Source: Streptomyces physcomitrii (GTDB lineage: Bacteria > Actinomycetota > Actinomycetes > Streptomycetales > Streptomycetaceae). From it: a DNA stretch of 64,000 bases. The notes below the pieces were generated by a model. It saw only the letters and a program-made list of their open reading frames with translations. It made no database searches and had not been told where the DNA came from. Where the stretch lies: positions 124,001-188,000 of the forward strand of contig NZ_JAAWWP010000010.1 of the NCBI RefSeq assembly GCF_012273655.1, in the 5' to 3' direction. Below, one piece after another: positions 25,073-33,884 of this stretch; positions within the stretch are counted from its first letter, which is position 1; every line of letters starts with the position of its first letter. The position numbers and the translations under genes are program-made.

Positions 25073-26305
25073 TCAGGGGCGGCTCGTGGTACTCGTGGGG
25101 GTTGGTTCGCCGCAGGGGTCCCCGTCCTCTTCTCCCGGAGTGGGGGTCGGGGAGGGCGAGTTGGGCGGTGTCGGGCTTGTGGTGTCCGTGGGGCAGTCGG
25201 AGGGTTCGCCCGGGGCGGTGGGTGTCGGTTCGCCGGTGGGGGAGCCGGAGCCGGTCGGGTCCGGTGAAGGGCCGCCGGTGTCCGAGGGGTCCGGGCCCGG
25301 GCTGGTGCTCGGGTCGGGACGGTCCGGGTGGCCCGGGGCCTGGCTGCCGGAGGAGGTGGGCGAGGGCTTCGGGCCGATGATGATGCCGCCGCTCCCCTTG
25401 CCGCCACCGCCCTCGCCGCCGACCGGGCGGGTCGCCGGGGTCTTCCCTCCCGCGCCCGGGCTGGCCGGGACCACACCCGTGCCGTCCGGTACCGCGTGGA
25501 CGGCGTTGCGGTAGAACTCCAGCCAGTACCGCACGAGTTGGAGGTACTCACGGGAGTGGTTGTAGCTGAGCACCGCACGGTCCAGGTCGGCCGGTACGGA
25601 CAGGTCGCGGGGGCCCGCGCACAGGTAGTGGCCCGCGGCCAGCGCCGCGTCGAAGACGTTGTCGGGGTCGCGGCGGCCGTCGCCGTTGCCGTCGGCGCCC
25701 CAGCGGGCCCAGGTGGTGGGCAGGAACTGCATCGGGCCCACCGCCCGGTCGTACACCCGGTCGCCGTCGTAGGCGCCGCCGTCCGAGTCGCGGATCAGCG
25801 CGAAGCCCTTGCCGTCGAGCGCCGGGCCGAGGATCCGGCCGCGGGTGGTGCCGTCCGCGGTCACCGCGCCGCCGCTCGCCTGGCCGGACTCCACCTTGCC
25901 GATGGCGGCGAGCAGGTGCCAGGGCAGCCGGCAGCCGGGGTCGCTGCGGCGCACCGAGGCCTCGGCCCCGCGGTAGGCGGCGAGCACGGTGGCCGGGATG
26001 CCGGACTGGGCACGGATCTGCACGGCGTCCGGCACCATCCCGATGCCCATCTCGGCGCCGAGCGGCGGCAGTTCGGTGTGGTACGAACCGTCGCCCGGCC
26101 CCTCGGCCGGACCCGGGGCCCGCGCGGGTGCCGTGCTCTCCCCCGCCGTCCCGTCCCGGTCGGCGGCCTCGCGTACGAGAGCGGGCGCGCCGGAGGCGGT
26201 GAGCAGGGCGACGGCGGCGACCGCCACCGCGGTACCGCGTGCTCCGTGCCGCAGCCTACGCAGCCGTCGGCGCGGTCGTCGGGATCCGCGTGATCCGCCT
26301 GTCAT
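25073..26305 (-). CDS. secreted lytic murein transglycosylase
   Basis: A 410-residue protein with an Arg-rich N-terminus then a signal peptide (about 25-45). The transglycosylase domain (about 90-280) carries LLAAIGKVESGQASGG, where Glu is the expected catalytic acid, RAVGPMQFLPTTWARWGADG, and NVFDAALAAGHYLC, as in MltB-like SLT_2 enzymes. The last 120 residues are a Pro/Ser/Thr/Gly tail, probably a wall-spanning spacer. It cleaves the glycan strand of peptidoglycan. The start at 26305 has GGAAGAGG upstream. It sits 230 bp after the mce operon on the same strand. A copy of its 3' end is at 24460-24576. Confidence 0.88.
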   Translation of the reverse strand: MTGGSRGSRRPRRRLRRLRHGARGTAVAVAAVALLTASGAPALVREAADRDGTAGESTAPARAPGPAEGPGDGSYHTELPPLGAEMGIGMVPDAVQIRAQSGIPATVLAAYRGAEASVRRSDPGCRLPWHLLAAIGKVESGQASGGAVTADGTTRGRILGPALDGKGFALIRDSDGGAYDGDRVYDRAVGPMQFLPTTWARWGADGNGDGRRDPDNVFDAALAAGHYLCAGPRDLSVPADLDRAVLSYNHSREYLQLVRYWLEFYRNAVHAVPDGTGVVPASPGAGGKTPATRPVGGEGGGGKGSGGIIIGPKPSPTSSGSQAPGHPDRPDPSTSPGPDPSDTGGPSPDPTGSGSPTGEPTPTAPGEPSDCPTDTTSPTPPNSPSPTPTPGEEDGDPCGEPTPTSTTSRP

Positions 26306-26535
26306 GGTCGTCCTCTTCCGTGTGCGTGCGGGGCCGGGTCCGGATAGGTGAGGGGCGAGGGGCTGCTGGTACTCGTCGCCGACGTTCTGCGGTCCATGGA
26401 GGCGGAGATGCCGCCCACGGCCTCCATGGCGTGGTGTGTGAAGGGCCGGGTCCTTTCCGATGAGGAGGCGGCCCAAGAGGCTGCGTATGCAGTGGAGTTG
26501 TGAGGTCGGCGCCGGGTGACGGCGACGCGGGCCGT
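26306..26535. other. spacer between mce operon and transglycosylase gene; hairpin and possible 51-aa ORF
   Basis: A perfect 10-bp inverted repeat (26394-26403 with 26420-26429, 16-base loop) lies here and could end the mce transcript or act in the transglycosylase leader. A plus-strand frame from GTG 26348 to stop 26503 (51 codons, ending EEAAQEAAYAVEL) has coding-like composition but starts directly after a stop codon without a ribosome binding site. I do not call it a gene. Confidence 0.35.
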
Positions 26536-27507
26536 TCAGGAGCCGAAGGTGTCGATGCCGGAGACCAGCCAGCGGCCGTCCTTGTGGAGGAGGTCGAGGG
26601 TGAACACCGCGCCCGCGTAACTCGCCCCGCCCTCGGTGGAGTCGGAGCCCGCTGCGTCCTTGCCGTCCTTCGCGTCCGGCTGCTCGTCCTTTCCGCTCTG
26701 CTTCTTCGGCTTGCTCTTCGCGGGCCCGCCCGCCGTGCTGACGCCGGCCTGGTCCGCGTAGACCAGGACCCTGGCCCGGTCGCCCTCGATGCGCTCCACC
26801 GCGCTGTCGGTCACGGTCGTGGTCAGCACCAGCTTCTGCTTCGGCGCCTGGGCTCTGACGTCTGCGAGCAGTGCGCGGTGCTGGTCAACCGCCTTGCCGG
26901 TCAGCAGAGTTGCCGCCGCCTCGGCCGCCTTGTCCGGGTCCGCGTAGTCGTACGAGAACAGGGACCCGACCAGCTCGCCGGCCTTGCCCTTGACCTCGCT
27001 GGTGCGGGCGAGGTCGGTGAGGGCCGTGTTGCGGCCGGCCGGGTCGTCCTCCAGGGCGGCCGAACGGCTGAAGCCGAGGCCCGCGAAGGCGCCGAGGAGG
27101 AGGGTGAGGATGCCGAGCACGGCGAGCAGGAGGCGGGGGGTGCGGGTGGGGGCTGCGGCGGTGGGAGCGGCGGGCTTCCCCGGTTCCGGCCCCGGCTCCT
27201 CCGGCTCCGAGCCTGACTTCGACTTCGACTTCGACTGAGGCTCCTCCCCTTGCGGGGCCTCTGCCTCCGACCGTGTCCCGCCTGGCTCCGGTGGCGGCTC
27301 CGCCTGCGGGCTCTCCCCCCGCAAGCGTGCGTCGGCGGCCTCTTCCGGCTCCGTCCCCGGCGCCCCCGGCGCGGGCAGGGTGCCGAGGGAGCCCGGGGCG
27401 GTGGTCGACGCCGGGGCAGCCGAGCGGGTGGGCGGGGTCTCGGCGCGGACGGTGCGGGCGGCGCTGAGGCGGCGCTGCCGGTTGAGGTGGTGGCGGGTTG
27501 TCGACAT
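26536..27507 (-). CDS. mce-associated membrane protein (Mas-like)
   Basis: A 323-residue protein. The N-terminal 130 residues are disordered and charged (Ser/Lys/Pro/Glu-rich), one helix follows (LLLAVLGILTLLLGAFAGLGF), then an outside domain with the pattern AGELVGSLFSYDYADPDKAA...LLTGKAVDQHRALL seen in Mce-associated proteins. An acidic/basic insert (about 265-295) interrupts the domain. Last gene of the mce operon. The GGGAGG ribosome binding site supports the start at 27507. It probably stabilises the MCE complex at the outer face. Confidence 0.8.
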   Translation of the reverse strand: MSTTRHHLNRQRRLSAARTVRAETPPTRSAAPASTTAPGSLGTLPAPGAPGTEPEEAADARLRGESPQAEPPPEPGGTRSEAEAPQGEEPQSKSKSKSGSEPEEPGPEPGKPAAPTAAAPTRTPRLLLAVLGILTLLLGAFAGLGFSRSAALEDDPAGRNTALTDLARTSEVKGKAGELVGSLFSYDYADPDKAAEAAATLLTGKAVDQHRALLADVRAQAPKQKLVLTTTVTDSAVERIEGDRARVLVYADQAGVSTAGGPAKSKPKKQSGKDEQPDAKDGKDAAGSDSTEGGASYAGAVFTLDLLHKDGRWLVSGIDTFGS

Positions 27508-27533
27508 CCTTGCGGTCCTCCCGGGTCGCCGGT

Positions 27534-28061
27534 TCAGCCGGTCGCGGTGTCGCCGACCGGGGCCTGGCCGAGCGCGCTGAGTTTCCAGTCGCCCGCGGTG
27601 CGGGTGAGTTCGCCGACCATGCGGCTGTCCTTGTCGCTCGGTTCGCCCTCGGGGGCGCGGACCGTGACGCGCAGCGCGATGAGGACGCGCGCCTTGCCCG
27701 CCCGGTCGTCGAGTTCGGTGACGGCTCCGGACAGCACCCGGGCGGTGGTGACGGTCTTCGCCTGCTCGACCTGCTTCTCGAAGTCCGCGCGCCCGCCGAC
27801 GAGTTGCTCGTGCAGTTCGCCGGTGGTCGACTGCTCCCACAGGTCGAGCCCGCCGGAGAGCCTGCGGTGGTCGAGGGTGTTGAGGTTCTGCACCGCCTGC
27901 TCCCCGGCGGCGAGCACCTCGTCCCGCTCGGCCGCGTAACCGCCGGAGTCCTCGTGTGCGGCCCCGTACCAGGACCAGCCCGCCCAGGCGGCGAGCGAGC
28001 CCGCGAGCAGGGTGAGCAGCACCGCCGCCAGGAGCAGCGGGTGTGCGATCGGCCGTGTCAT
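27534..28061 (-). CDS. mce-associated membrane protein, short
   Basis: A 175-residue protein with one N-terminal helix (PLLLAAVLLTLLAGSLAAWAGWSWY) and an exported domain with the tyrosine/aspartate pattern of Mas proteins (LDHRRLSGGLDLWEQSTTGELHEQLV). It is paralogous to the 170-residue protein at 28732. In the mce operon, 40 bp after the previous gene. Confidence 0.78.
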   Translation of the reverse strand: MTRPIAHPLLLAAVLLTLLAGSLAAWAGWSWYGAAHEDSGGYAAERDEVLAAGEQAVQNLNTLDHRRLSGGLDLWEQSTTGELHEQLVGGRADFEKQVEQAKTVTTARVLSGAVTELDDRAGKARVLIALRVTVRAPEGEPSDKDSRMVGELTRTAGDWKLSALGQAPVGDTATG

Positions 28062-28101
28062 GCCTCAACTCCCCTGTTTGCGTGGTCTGTTGCGCGCGTG
28101 C

Positions 28102-28728
28102 TCAGCGGGCTGCCAGGTCGACGATGCGCCACTGCCCCTCCTGGAGCCGGGCGGTCACCGCGAGCTGGGCGGCCGCGTGCGTCGGCTTCTCCTTGCCGCG
28201 CCGCGCCGACTGGTCGAGGTAGACGAGGAGTTGGGCGCTGTCGCCGTCGAGGTGCGCCACCCCGGCGCGTACGACCTCGGTGGTCAGGGTGATGAGCTGC
28301 TCGGCGACCCGGGCCCGCAGCTTCCCGAACAACTCCTCGTACTGTCCGGCCGCCTTGCCGCCGAGGACCTCGCGGGCGGAGCGTTCGGTGGCCGCGGTGC
28401 CCTTCGGGGTGTAGGAGAAGATCTTCGCCAGGGCGCTGCTGACCTCGCCGGTCACCTGGGCGGTGGCCCCGCGGTCGGTGAGCGCCTTGTTCCCGGCGGC
28501 GCCACCGCGTTCCTGGTGGGCCGCCACCAGGAGCCCCGCACCCGCGAGCACCAGGACCAGTGCCCCGGCCAGGGCGGCGATCAACAGCTTTGGCAGGGGC
28601 GGCCGTTCGCCTTCGGGAGCTGCCGGGGCAGCCGTCACCGGCCCGGCGTCCGGCGCGTCCGGCGCTCCCGGTGCCTCCGGCGCGGTCTCGTCGGCCGCCG
28701 TCTCCCGGGTGCTCTCCTCGATCGCCAT
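28102..28728 (-). CDS. mce-associated membrane protein
   Basis: A 208-residue protein: acidic Ala/Pro-rich cytoplasmic tail (1-45), one helix (LIAALAGALVLVLAGAGLLV), outside domain with VSSALAKIFSYTPKGTAATE then VLGGKAAGQYEELFGKLR. It resembles the 323-residue homologue at 26536, so the operon carries two long/short Mas pairs. Its start is 3 bp after the previous stop. Confidence 0.8.
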   Translation of the reverse strand: MAIEESTRETAADETAPEAPGAPDAPDAGPVTAAPAAPEGERPPLPKLLIAALAGALVLVLAGAGLLVAAHQERGGAAGNKALTDRGATAQVTGEVSSALAKIFSYTPKGTAATERSAREVLGGKAAGQYEELFGKLRARVAEQLITLTTEVVRAGVAHLDGDSAQLLVYLDQSARRGKEKPTHAAAQLAVTARLQEGQWRIVDLAAR

Positions 28729-28731
28729 GGT

Positions 28732-29244
28732 TCAGTTCCTCCCGGCCGTGCCGACGGGTACCGCGCCCAGCGCCTTGAGCTTCCAGCCCTGGCCGGTACG
28801 GGTGAGGACGGCCTCCAGCCGTTTGCGGTCGCTGCCGGGCTGTTCTCCCTTGGCCCCGGTGACGTCCACACGCACCGTGGCGAGCAGCTTGGCGGTGCCC
28901 GCGCGGGTGTCGAGGGCGGTGAGGGCGGCCTCGGTGACCGTGGAGCGGGTTCGGGTGCCCAACTCGGGCCGAGAACGGGCGAGTTCGGTGCGCAGGGCTC
29001 CGGTGGAGGCCGACTGCCAGGCGCGCAGGCCCGCTTCGGCGGACCGCCGGGTGCGGGCGTCGAGGGAGGTGAGTGTGGTGATGCCGGTGCGGCCCCGGTC
29101 GAGGACGGTGTCGCGGGTCCGGGAGTAGTCGGCCGAGTCGTCGGTGCGGGCCTCGGCGTAGGACCAGGTGGCGTAGCCGCTGAAGAGCAGGGCGAGGGCG
29201 AGGGCGCTCGCGGCGAGGAGCGTGCGCGGGCGGTTCGGGCTCAT
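28732..29244 (-). CDS. mce-associated membrane protein, short
   Basis: A 170-residue protein with one N-terminal helix (LLAASALALALLFSGYATWSY) and an outside domain (LDARTRRSAEAGLRAWQSAS...), homologous to the gene at 27534. It is coupled to mceF by an ATGA overlap. Confidence 0.78.
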   Translation of the reverse strand: MSPNRPRTLLAASALALALLFSGYATWSYAEARTDDSADYSRTRDTVLDRGRTGITTLTSLDARTRRSAEAGLRAWQSASTGALRTELARSRPELGTRTRSTVTEAALTALDTRAGTAKLLATVRVDVTGAKGEQPGSDRKRLEAVLTRTGQGWKLKALGAVPVGTAGRN

Positions 29245-30539
29245 CGCGTGTCCCCCTGGGAAGGCTTGTCGAGCAGGTCCATGCCGAGGAGTCCGGCGAG
29301 GTCGGTGGGGCTGTGCGGGTCGGCCGGGAGGCCGAGGGCGCCGGGCAGCCGGGCGCCGGCCCGGCCGGGGCCGGCGTCCGCCTGTGCCCCGGAGGGCAGC
29401 GAGCCGGGCTTGACCGGGTCCGGTACCGCGCCCCCGCCGGGCGCGTGCGCGGAGCCGCGGACATTGACCCCGCTCGACGCCGAAGTGGTGCAGGCGGCGC
29501 CGGAGTTGAGGGGTGGGGCGGTGCCGAGGTCGAGGCCGTTGCGGTAGCGCGTGGCGCCGTAGCCCTCGGTGCAGGGCAGGGGCTTGAAGAAGGTGACCGA
29601 CATGCCGAAGTCGGCCTTCCCCCCGTCGATGGCGGTGGCCCCGGCGGCGACCACGGCGGGCACCTTGACCAGGAACTCTTCGGTGCCGCGCTGCCGGGTC
29701 ACGGCGACCTCGGAGGTGGTGAGCAGATTGGCGAGGACCACGCCGAGGCTGGGGTCGAGGTCCCGGAGCACCCCGCTGACCTGGGTGGCGGCCTCGGGTG
29801 CCGCCTGGATCAGCTTGCGCAGGTCGGCGTCGGAGCCCTTGAGCGCGGCGTTCAGGTCGCGGGCGCCGGTGGCGAAGTCCCGTATGGCGCGGGCCTCTTC
29901 GGCCTGGGTGCGCAGCACGGTCCGGCCGTCCTGGAGGAGCCGGGTGGTGGCGGGCAGGTTCTGGTCGGCGGCCTCGACGAAGTCGGCGCTGTTGTCGAGG
30001 AGGACCTGGAGGTCGTCGCCGCGGCCCTCGAAGGCCTTGCCGAATTCGTCGACGACGGTCCGCAGGGATTCCAGCGGCACCGACCGGGTCAGCGCGTTCA
30101 CGCTGCTCAGTACGTCGGTGACCGGGGCCGGGACCTTCGTCGACCGCTGGTCGATCTCGGCCCCGTCGGTGAGGTAGGGGCCGCCCTCGCGGTCCGGCTG
30201 GAGGTCGATGTACTGCTCGCCGACGGCGGAGAGGCCGGCCACCACGGCGCGGGTGCCGGAGGGGATCCTCGGGGCGGACTTCCTGATCCGCAGTTCGGCC
30301 TCGACGCCCTCGCCGGTGAGCGAGAGGGGTCCGACCCGGCCCACCGAGACGCCCCGATAGGTGACGTCGGAGTGGGTGAACAGGCCGCCGGTGCGCGGGA
30401 GTCGGACGGTGACCGTGTAGTAGTCGGCCACCCCGGCGAAGCGGCCGAGGTCGGCGTACTTGATGCCGACGAAGGCGAGCACCAGGCTCCCGGCGAGGAG
30501 GAAGGCGAGGTTCTTGAGGTGGGTGGAGAGGGTCAGCAT
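29241..30539 (-). CDS. mceF: MCE-family protein MceF
   Basis: A 432-residue protein with an N-terminal signal anchor (LAFLLAGSLVLAFVGI). The MCE (MlaD-like) domain (about 38-125) begins YTVTVRLPRTGGLFTHSDVT then YRGVSVGRVGPL and has the family phrase AVGEQYIDLQPD. A long helical region follows, then a Gly/Pro-rich tail. It is the sixth MCE subunit; six such proteins are thought to assemble a channel through the cell envelope for lipids. It overlaps mceE by one base (TGATG). The tail contains paired Cys (PCTEGYG, ACTTSAS). Confidence 0.9.
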   Translation of the reverse strand: MLTLSTHLKNLAFLLAGSLVLAFVGIKYADLGRFAGVADYYTVTVRLPRTGGLFTHSDVTYRGVSVGRVGPLSLTGEGVEAELRIRKSAPRIPSGTRAVVAGLSAVGEQYIDLQPDREGGPYLTDGAEIDQRSTKVPAPVTDVLSSVNALTRSVPLESLRTVVDEFGKAFEGRGDDLQVLLDNSADFVEAADQNLPATTRLLQDGRTVLRTQAEEARAIRDFATGARDLNAALKGSDADLRKLIQAAPEAATQVSGVLRDLDPSLGVVLANLLTTSEVAVTRQRGTEEFLVKVPAVVAAGATAIDGGKADFGMSVTFFKPLPCTEGYGATRYRNGLDLGTAPPLNSGAACTTSASSGVNVRGSAHAPGGGAVPDPVKPGSLPSGAQADAGPGRAGARLPGALGLPADPHSPTDLAGLLGMDLLDKPSQGDTR

Positions 30540-31774
30540 CAGCGGGTACCTCCCGGGGAGGCGGCCGGGGTCCCGGAGGCGGCGGGCGCCGAGGCGGAGG
30601 GGGCGGTGACCGAGGGCAGCGGGAGCGGGGTGCCGGTGGCCTTCCCGGTCTTCCCGGTGGCCGGGGTCCGGGCTCCCGCCGAGGGGGTGGGCGAGGGGCC
30701 GAGGACCGGGGGGATGACGGTGGTGCCGGGGACGGCGGTCATGTCGAGGTAGATGTTGAGGTAGTCGCCCTTGACGCCGCGCAGCACCTCGTCGGTGAAG
30801 GGGTAGGTGAGCAGGACCTGGAGGGAGTCGGGGAGGTCCTTGCCGGAGTCGGCGAGTCTGCCGAGGACGGGGGCGAGGGCCTTCAGGTCGGCGACCAGGT
30901 CGTCCTTGGAGCGGTCGACGGTGTCGGTGGCGACCGTGGAAAGGGTGTCGAGGGAGCGCAGCATCGTCATCAGCGCGCCCCGCTGCTTCTCCAGGGTCTT
31001 CAGGCCGGGCGAGAGTTCGGTGAGGACCTTGCCGACGGCCTCCTTGCGGGTGGCGAGGCGGGCGGAGAGCTTGTTGACGCCGTCCAGGGCGCCGGTGATC
31101 GCCCCGCGGTTCTCGTCCAGTTCGGTGACCAGGGTGTCGACCCGCCGCAGCAGGGAGCGGATCTCGGGTTCCCGGCCGCCGAGGGCCTTGTCGAGTTCGG
31201 TGGTGATGGTCTTCAGCTGGTTGACGCCGCCGCCGTTGAGCAGCAGGGAGAGCGCGCCGAAGACCTCTTCGACCTCGGTGTTGCGGCCGGTGCGGGAGAG
31301 CGGGATGACGGCGCCGGGCTTGAGCGCGGCCGGGGCGGGCTGCCCGGCGGTTCCGCTCTTCTTCCCACCGGGGGCGAGGAGTTGGACGTACTTCTCGCCG
31401 AGGAGGCTGGACTGCTCGACGCGGGCGCCGGAGTTCGCGGGCAGCCGTACCTTGCCGTTGATCCGCATCCGTACCCGGGCCGTCCAGGCGTTCTCGGCGA
31501 GGTCGATGCGGGTGACGCGGCCGACGGCGACGTCGTTGACCTTCACCGCGGACTGCGGGACCAGGCTGAGGACGTCGGCGATCTCGGCGGTGATCTCGTA
31601 GGGGTGGTCGCCGAGGTCGGCGCCGCCGGGCAGCGGCAGGTCCTCGATGCCGTCGAAGCCGAGGCCGCCGGTGGCGGAGCAGCCGCCGGCCGCGAGGGTG
31701 AAGCCGAGGGCGAGCGCGAGCAGGGCGGCGGCGGGGGCGCTCACCAGGCGCAGCCGCTTCAGGCCGGGCTTCAT
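30539..31774 (-). CDS. mceE: MCE-family lipoprotein MceE
   Basis: A 411-residue protein with a lipobox (LAAGGC, Cys32), marking it as the lipoprotein member equivalent to mycobacterial LprK-type MceE. MCE domain about 55-140 (YEITAEIADVLSLVPQSAVKVNDVAVGRV; ARVEQSSLLGEKYVQL), long alpha-helical stretch with TVDRSKDDLVADLKAL, and a disordered Pro/Thr/Ser tail. It overlaps mceD by four bases (ATGA). Confidence 0.92.
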   Translation of the reverse strand: MKPGLKRLRLVSAPAAALLALALGFTLAAGGCSATGGLGFDGIEDLPLPGGADLGDHPYEITAEIADVLSLVPQSAVKVNDVAVGRVTRIDLAENAWTARVRMRINGKVRLPANSGARVEQSSLLGEKYVQLLAPGGKKSGTAGQPAPAALKPGAVIPLSRTGRNTEVEEVFGALSLLLNGGGVNQLKTITTELDKALGGREPEIRSLLRRVDTLVTELDENRGAITGALDGVNKLSARLATRKEAVGKVLTELSPGLKTLEKQRGALMTMLRSLDTLSTVATDTVDRSKDDLVADLKALAPVLGRLADSGKDLPDSLQVLLTYPFTDEVLRGVKGDYLNIYLDMTAVPGTTVIPPVLGPSPTPSAGARTPATGKTGKATGTPLPLPSVTAPSASAPAASGTPAASPGGTR

Positions 31775-32805
31775 CGCCCTCCTCCCTTCGGCTGTGCGGC
31801 GCCCACGGCCGGGAAGGGCAGCAGGGGGCCGCCCATGCTGAGTTCGTTGAGGTCGGCGCGGCCGTCGAGGGTGCGGTGCTCGGGGTTGTAGGCGTTCAGG
31901 AGGTTCCCGGCGGCGAGCGGGGCGGTGTCCAGGGCCTCGGCGAGCGAGCGGCGCTGGTCGACGAGGGCCTGGGTGACCGGGACGAGGCGGTCGACGTTCT
32001 TCTTCAGTTCGCCGCGGTGGTCGTCGATGAAGGTCTTCACCTTGCCGAGGGCCTTGCCGAGTTCGCGCAGCGCCCCGGAGAGGTCGTTCCTGTTGTCGCC
32101 GAGGAAGCGGGTGACGTCGCCGAGCGACTCCTGGGCCCGGCGCACTCCGCCGTCCTTCTTCTTCAGCAGGGTGGTCAGGCGCTGGAGTTGGGTGAGGGTG
32201 GCGAAGAGGTCCTTGCTGCTGCCGTCGAGGGTCTTGGCGGCCTTGCCGAACTGCTCCAGGGAGTCGCCGATGGCCTCGCCGTTGCCGTCGAGGTTGGCGG
32301 CCCCGGTGTCCAGGAGCGCGGAGAGCGCGCCGTCCTTGTTGGCGCCCTCGGGGCCGAGGACCTCGCTGAGTTCGGTGACCGATTCGTAGAGCTGGTCGAT
32401 CTCGACCGGGGTGGCGTTGCGGGCGGCGGCGAGGGTGGCGCCGTCCTTCAGCTGGGGGCCCTTGGTCCAGGCGGGGGTGAGCTGGACGTAGCGGTCGGCG
32501 ACCACGCTGGGCGCGACGATCACCGCGCGCGCCCCGGCGGGCACCTTCACCCCCGCGTCCACGGCGAGTTCGACGCGCACCTGTCTGCCCTCGGGATGGA
32601 CCCCGGTGACCGAGCCGACGCGTACTCCGAGGATGCGCAGGTCGGAGCCCTCGTAGAGGCCGACGGAGCGGGTGAAGTAGGCGGTGAGGTGGCGCTCGCC
32701 GCCGCGGTCGAGGACGCCGAGTCCGGCCAGCGAGCCCGCGGCGAGCAGGGCGAGGACGAGGGTGCCGATGACGATCCGGCGGCGGGTGAGGCGTTCCGCG
32801 GTCAC
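31771..32805 (-). CDS. mceD: MCE-family protein MceD
   Basis: A 344-residue protein with an N-terminal helix (VIGTLVLALLAAGSLAGLGV) and MCE domain (about 35-115; LTAYFTRSVGLYEGSDLRIL, GVRVGSVTGVHPEG, VVADRYVQL), then a coiled-coil-rich tail. The start is GTG at 32805, overlapping the mceC stop (GTGA); the frame continuing to 33879 is spurious. Confidence 0.9.
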   Translation of the reverse strand: MTAERLTRRRIVIGTLVLALLAAGSLAGLGVLDRGGERHLTAYFTRSVGLYEGSDLRILGVRVGSVTGVHPEGRQVRVELAVDAGVKVPAGARAVIVAPSVVADRYVQLTPAWTKGPQLKDGATLAAARNATPVEIDQLYESVTELSEVLGPEGANKDGALSALLDTGAANLDGNGEAIGDSLEQFGKAAKTLDGSSKDLFATLTQLQRLTTLLKKKDGGVRRAQESLGDVTRFLGDNRNDLSGALRELGKALGKVKTFIDDHRGELKKNVDRLVPVTQALVDQRRSLAEALDTAPLAAGNLLNAYNPEHRTLDGRADLNELSMGGPLLPFPAVGAAQPKGGGR

Positions 32806-33884
32806 CGGTCTCCCCTTTCCGTGGCGGTCTGCTGCTTCGGCGGCATGCAGCCCTCGGCGGGCCCGGAGCCCTCGGGCAGGTAGTTCCTCGGGACGACTCC
32901 GCACAGGTAGCTGTCGAACCAGCGGCCGTTGCCGAGGGTGTTGCCGACCAGCCGGTAGTAGGGGCCGACGGCGGCGAGGGTGCGGTCCAGGCCCTCGCGG
33001 TTGTCGACCAGGACCTGGGTGACCCGGCCGAGTGCCTTCAGGGTGGGGCCGAGTTCCCTGCTGTTGTCGTCGACGAGTCCGCCGAGTTCGGTGCCGAGGG
33101 CGCGGGTGCCGCGCAGCAGGCCCTTGATGGCGGCGCGCCGGGCCTTGAGTTCGCCGAGCAGGTCGCCGCCGTCGTCGATGAGCGTCTCGAAGCTGCTCTT
33201 CTTCCGATCGAGGGTCTTGGTGAGGCGGTTGCTGCCGCGCAGCAGCTTCGCGAGCGCGGCATCGCGGGAGGAGAGGGTGCGGGAGAGCGCGGAGAGTCCG
33301 CTGACGGCGCGGCGCACCTCGGGCGGCGAGTCCGCGAAGGTCCGCGAGATGGTCTCGAAGCTCTTCGCGAGCTGCCGGGTGTCGATCTCGTCGAGGGTGC
33401 CGCTGAGGTCCCCGAAGGCCTCGGTGACGTCGTACGGGGAGGTGGTGCGGCTCAGCGGGATGCGGCGGCCGGGGTCCTGGGGGCCGGTGCCGAGCGGGTC
33501 GAGGGCGAGGTATTTGTCGCCGAGCAGGGTCTTGATCGCGATGGCGGCGGTGGAGGCATTGCCGACCCAGGCGTCCTTCACCTCGAAGCGCACCCGGACC
33601 GTGGCGCCGTCCAGGCCGACCGAGGTGACCCGGCCCGCCTTCACCCCGGCGATGCGGACCTCGTCTCCCTCGGCGAGCCCGGCGGCCTCGCGGAAGGAGG
33701 CGGTGTACTCGGTGCCGCCGCCGATCAGGGGCAGCCGGTCGACGTTGACGGCGGCGGCGCCGATCAGGGCGAGCAGCAGCAGTCCGACGAGGGCGACACC
33801 GACCGGGTCGCGGTGCCGCAGCGGGGTGAACAGGGGGCCGCGCGGGCGGCGGTCCGGATCGCGGTGCCGGGAGGGCCATTTCAT
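32802..33884 (-). CDS. mceC: MCE-family protein MceC
   Basis: A 360-residue protein: basic tail, one helix (VGVALVGLLLLALIGAAAVNV), MCE domain (YTASFREAAGLAEGDEVRIA, GVKAGRVTSVGLDG, LLGDKYLALDP), helical region and a C-terminal part with two Cys. I chose ATG 33884, which overlaps the mceB stop (ATGA) with GAGAGG upstream; GTG 33893 would add three residues. Confidence 0.9.
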   Translation of the reverse strand: MKWPSRHRDPDRRPRGPLFTPLRHRDPVGVALVGLLLLALIGAAAVNVDRLPLIGGGTEYTASFREAAGLAEGDEVRIAGVKAGRVTSVGLDGATVRVRFEVKDAWVGNASTAAIAIKTLLGDKYLALDPLGTGPQDPGRRIPLSRTTSPYDVTEAFGDLSGTLDEIDTRQLAKSFETISRTFADSPPEVRRAVSGLSALSRTLSSRDAALAKLLRGSNRLTKTLDRKKSSFETLIDDGGDLLGELKARRAAIKGLLRGTRALGTELGGLVDDNSRELGPTLKALGRVTQVLVDNREGLDRTLAAVGPYYRLVGNTLGNGRWFDSYLCGVVPRNYLPEGSGPAEGCMPPKQQTATERGDR

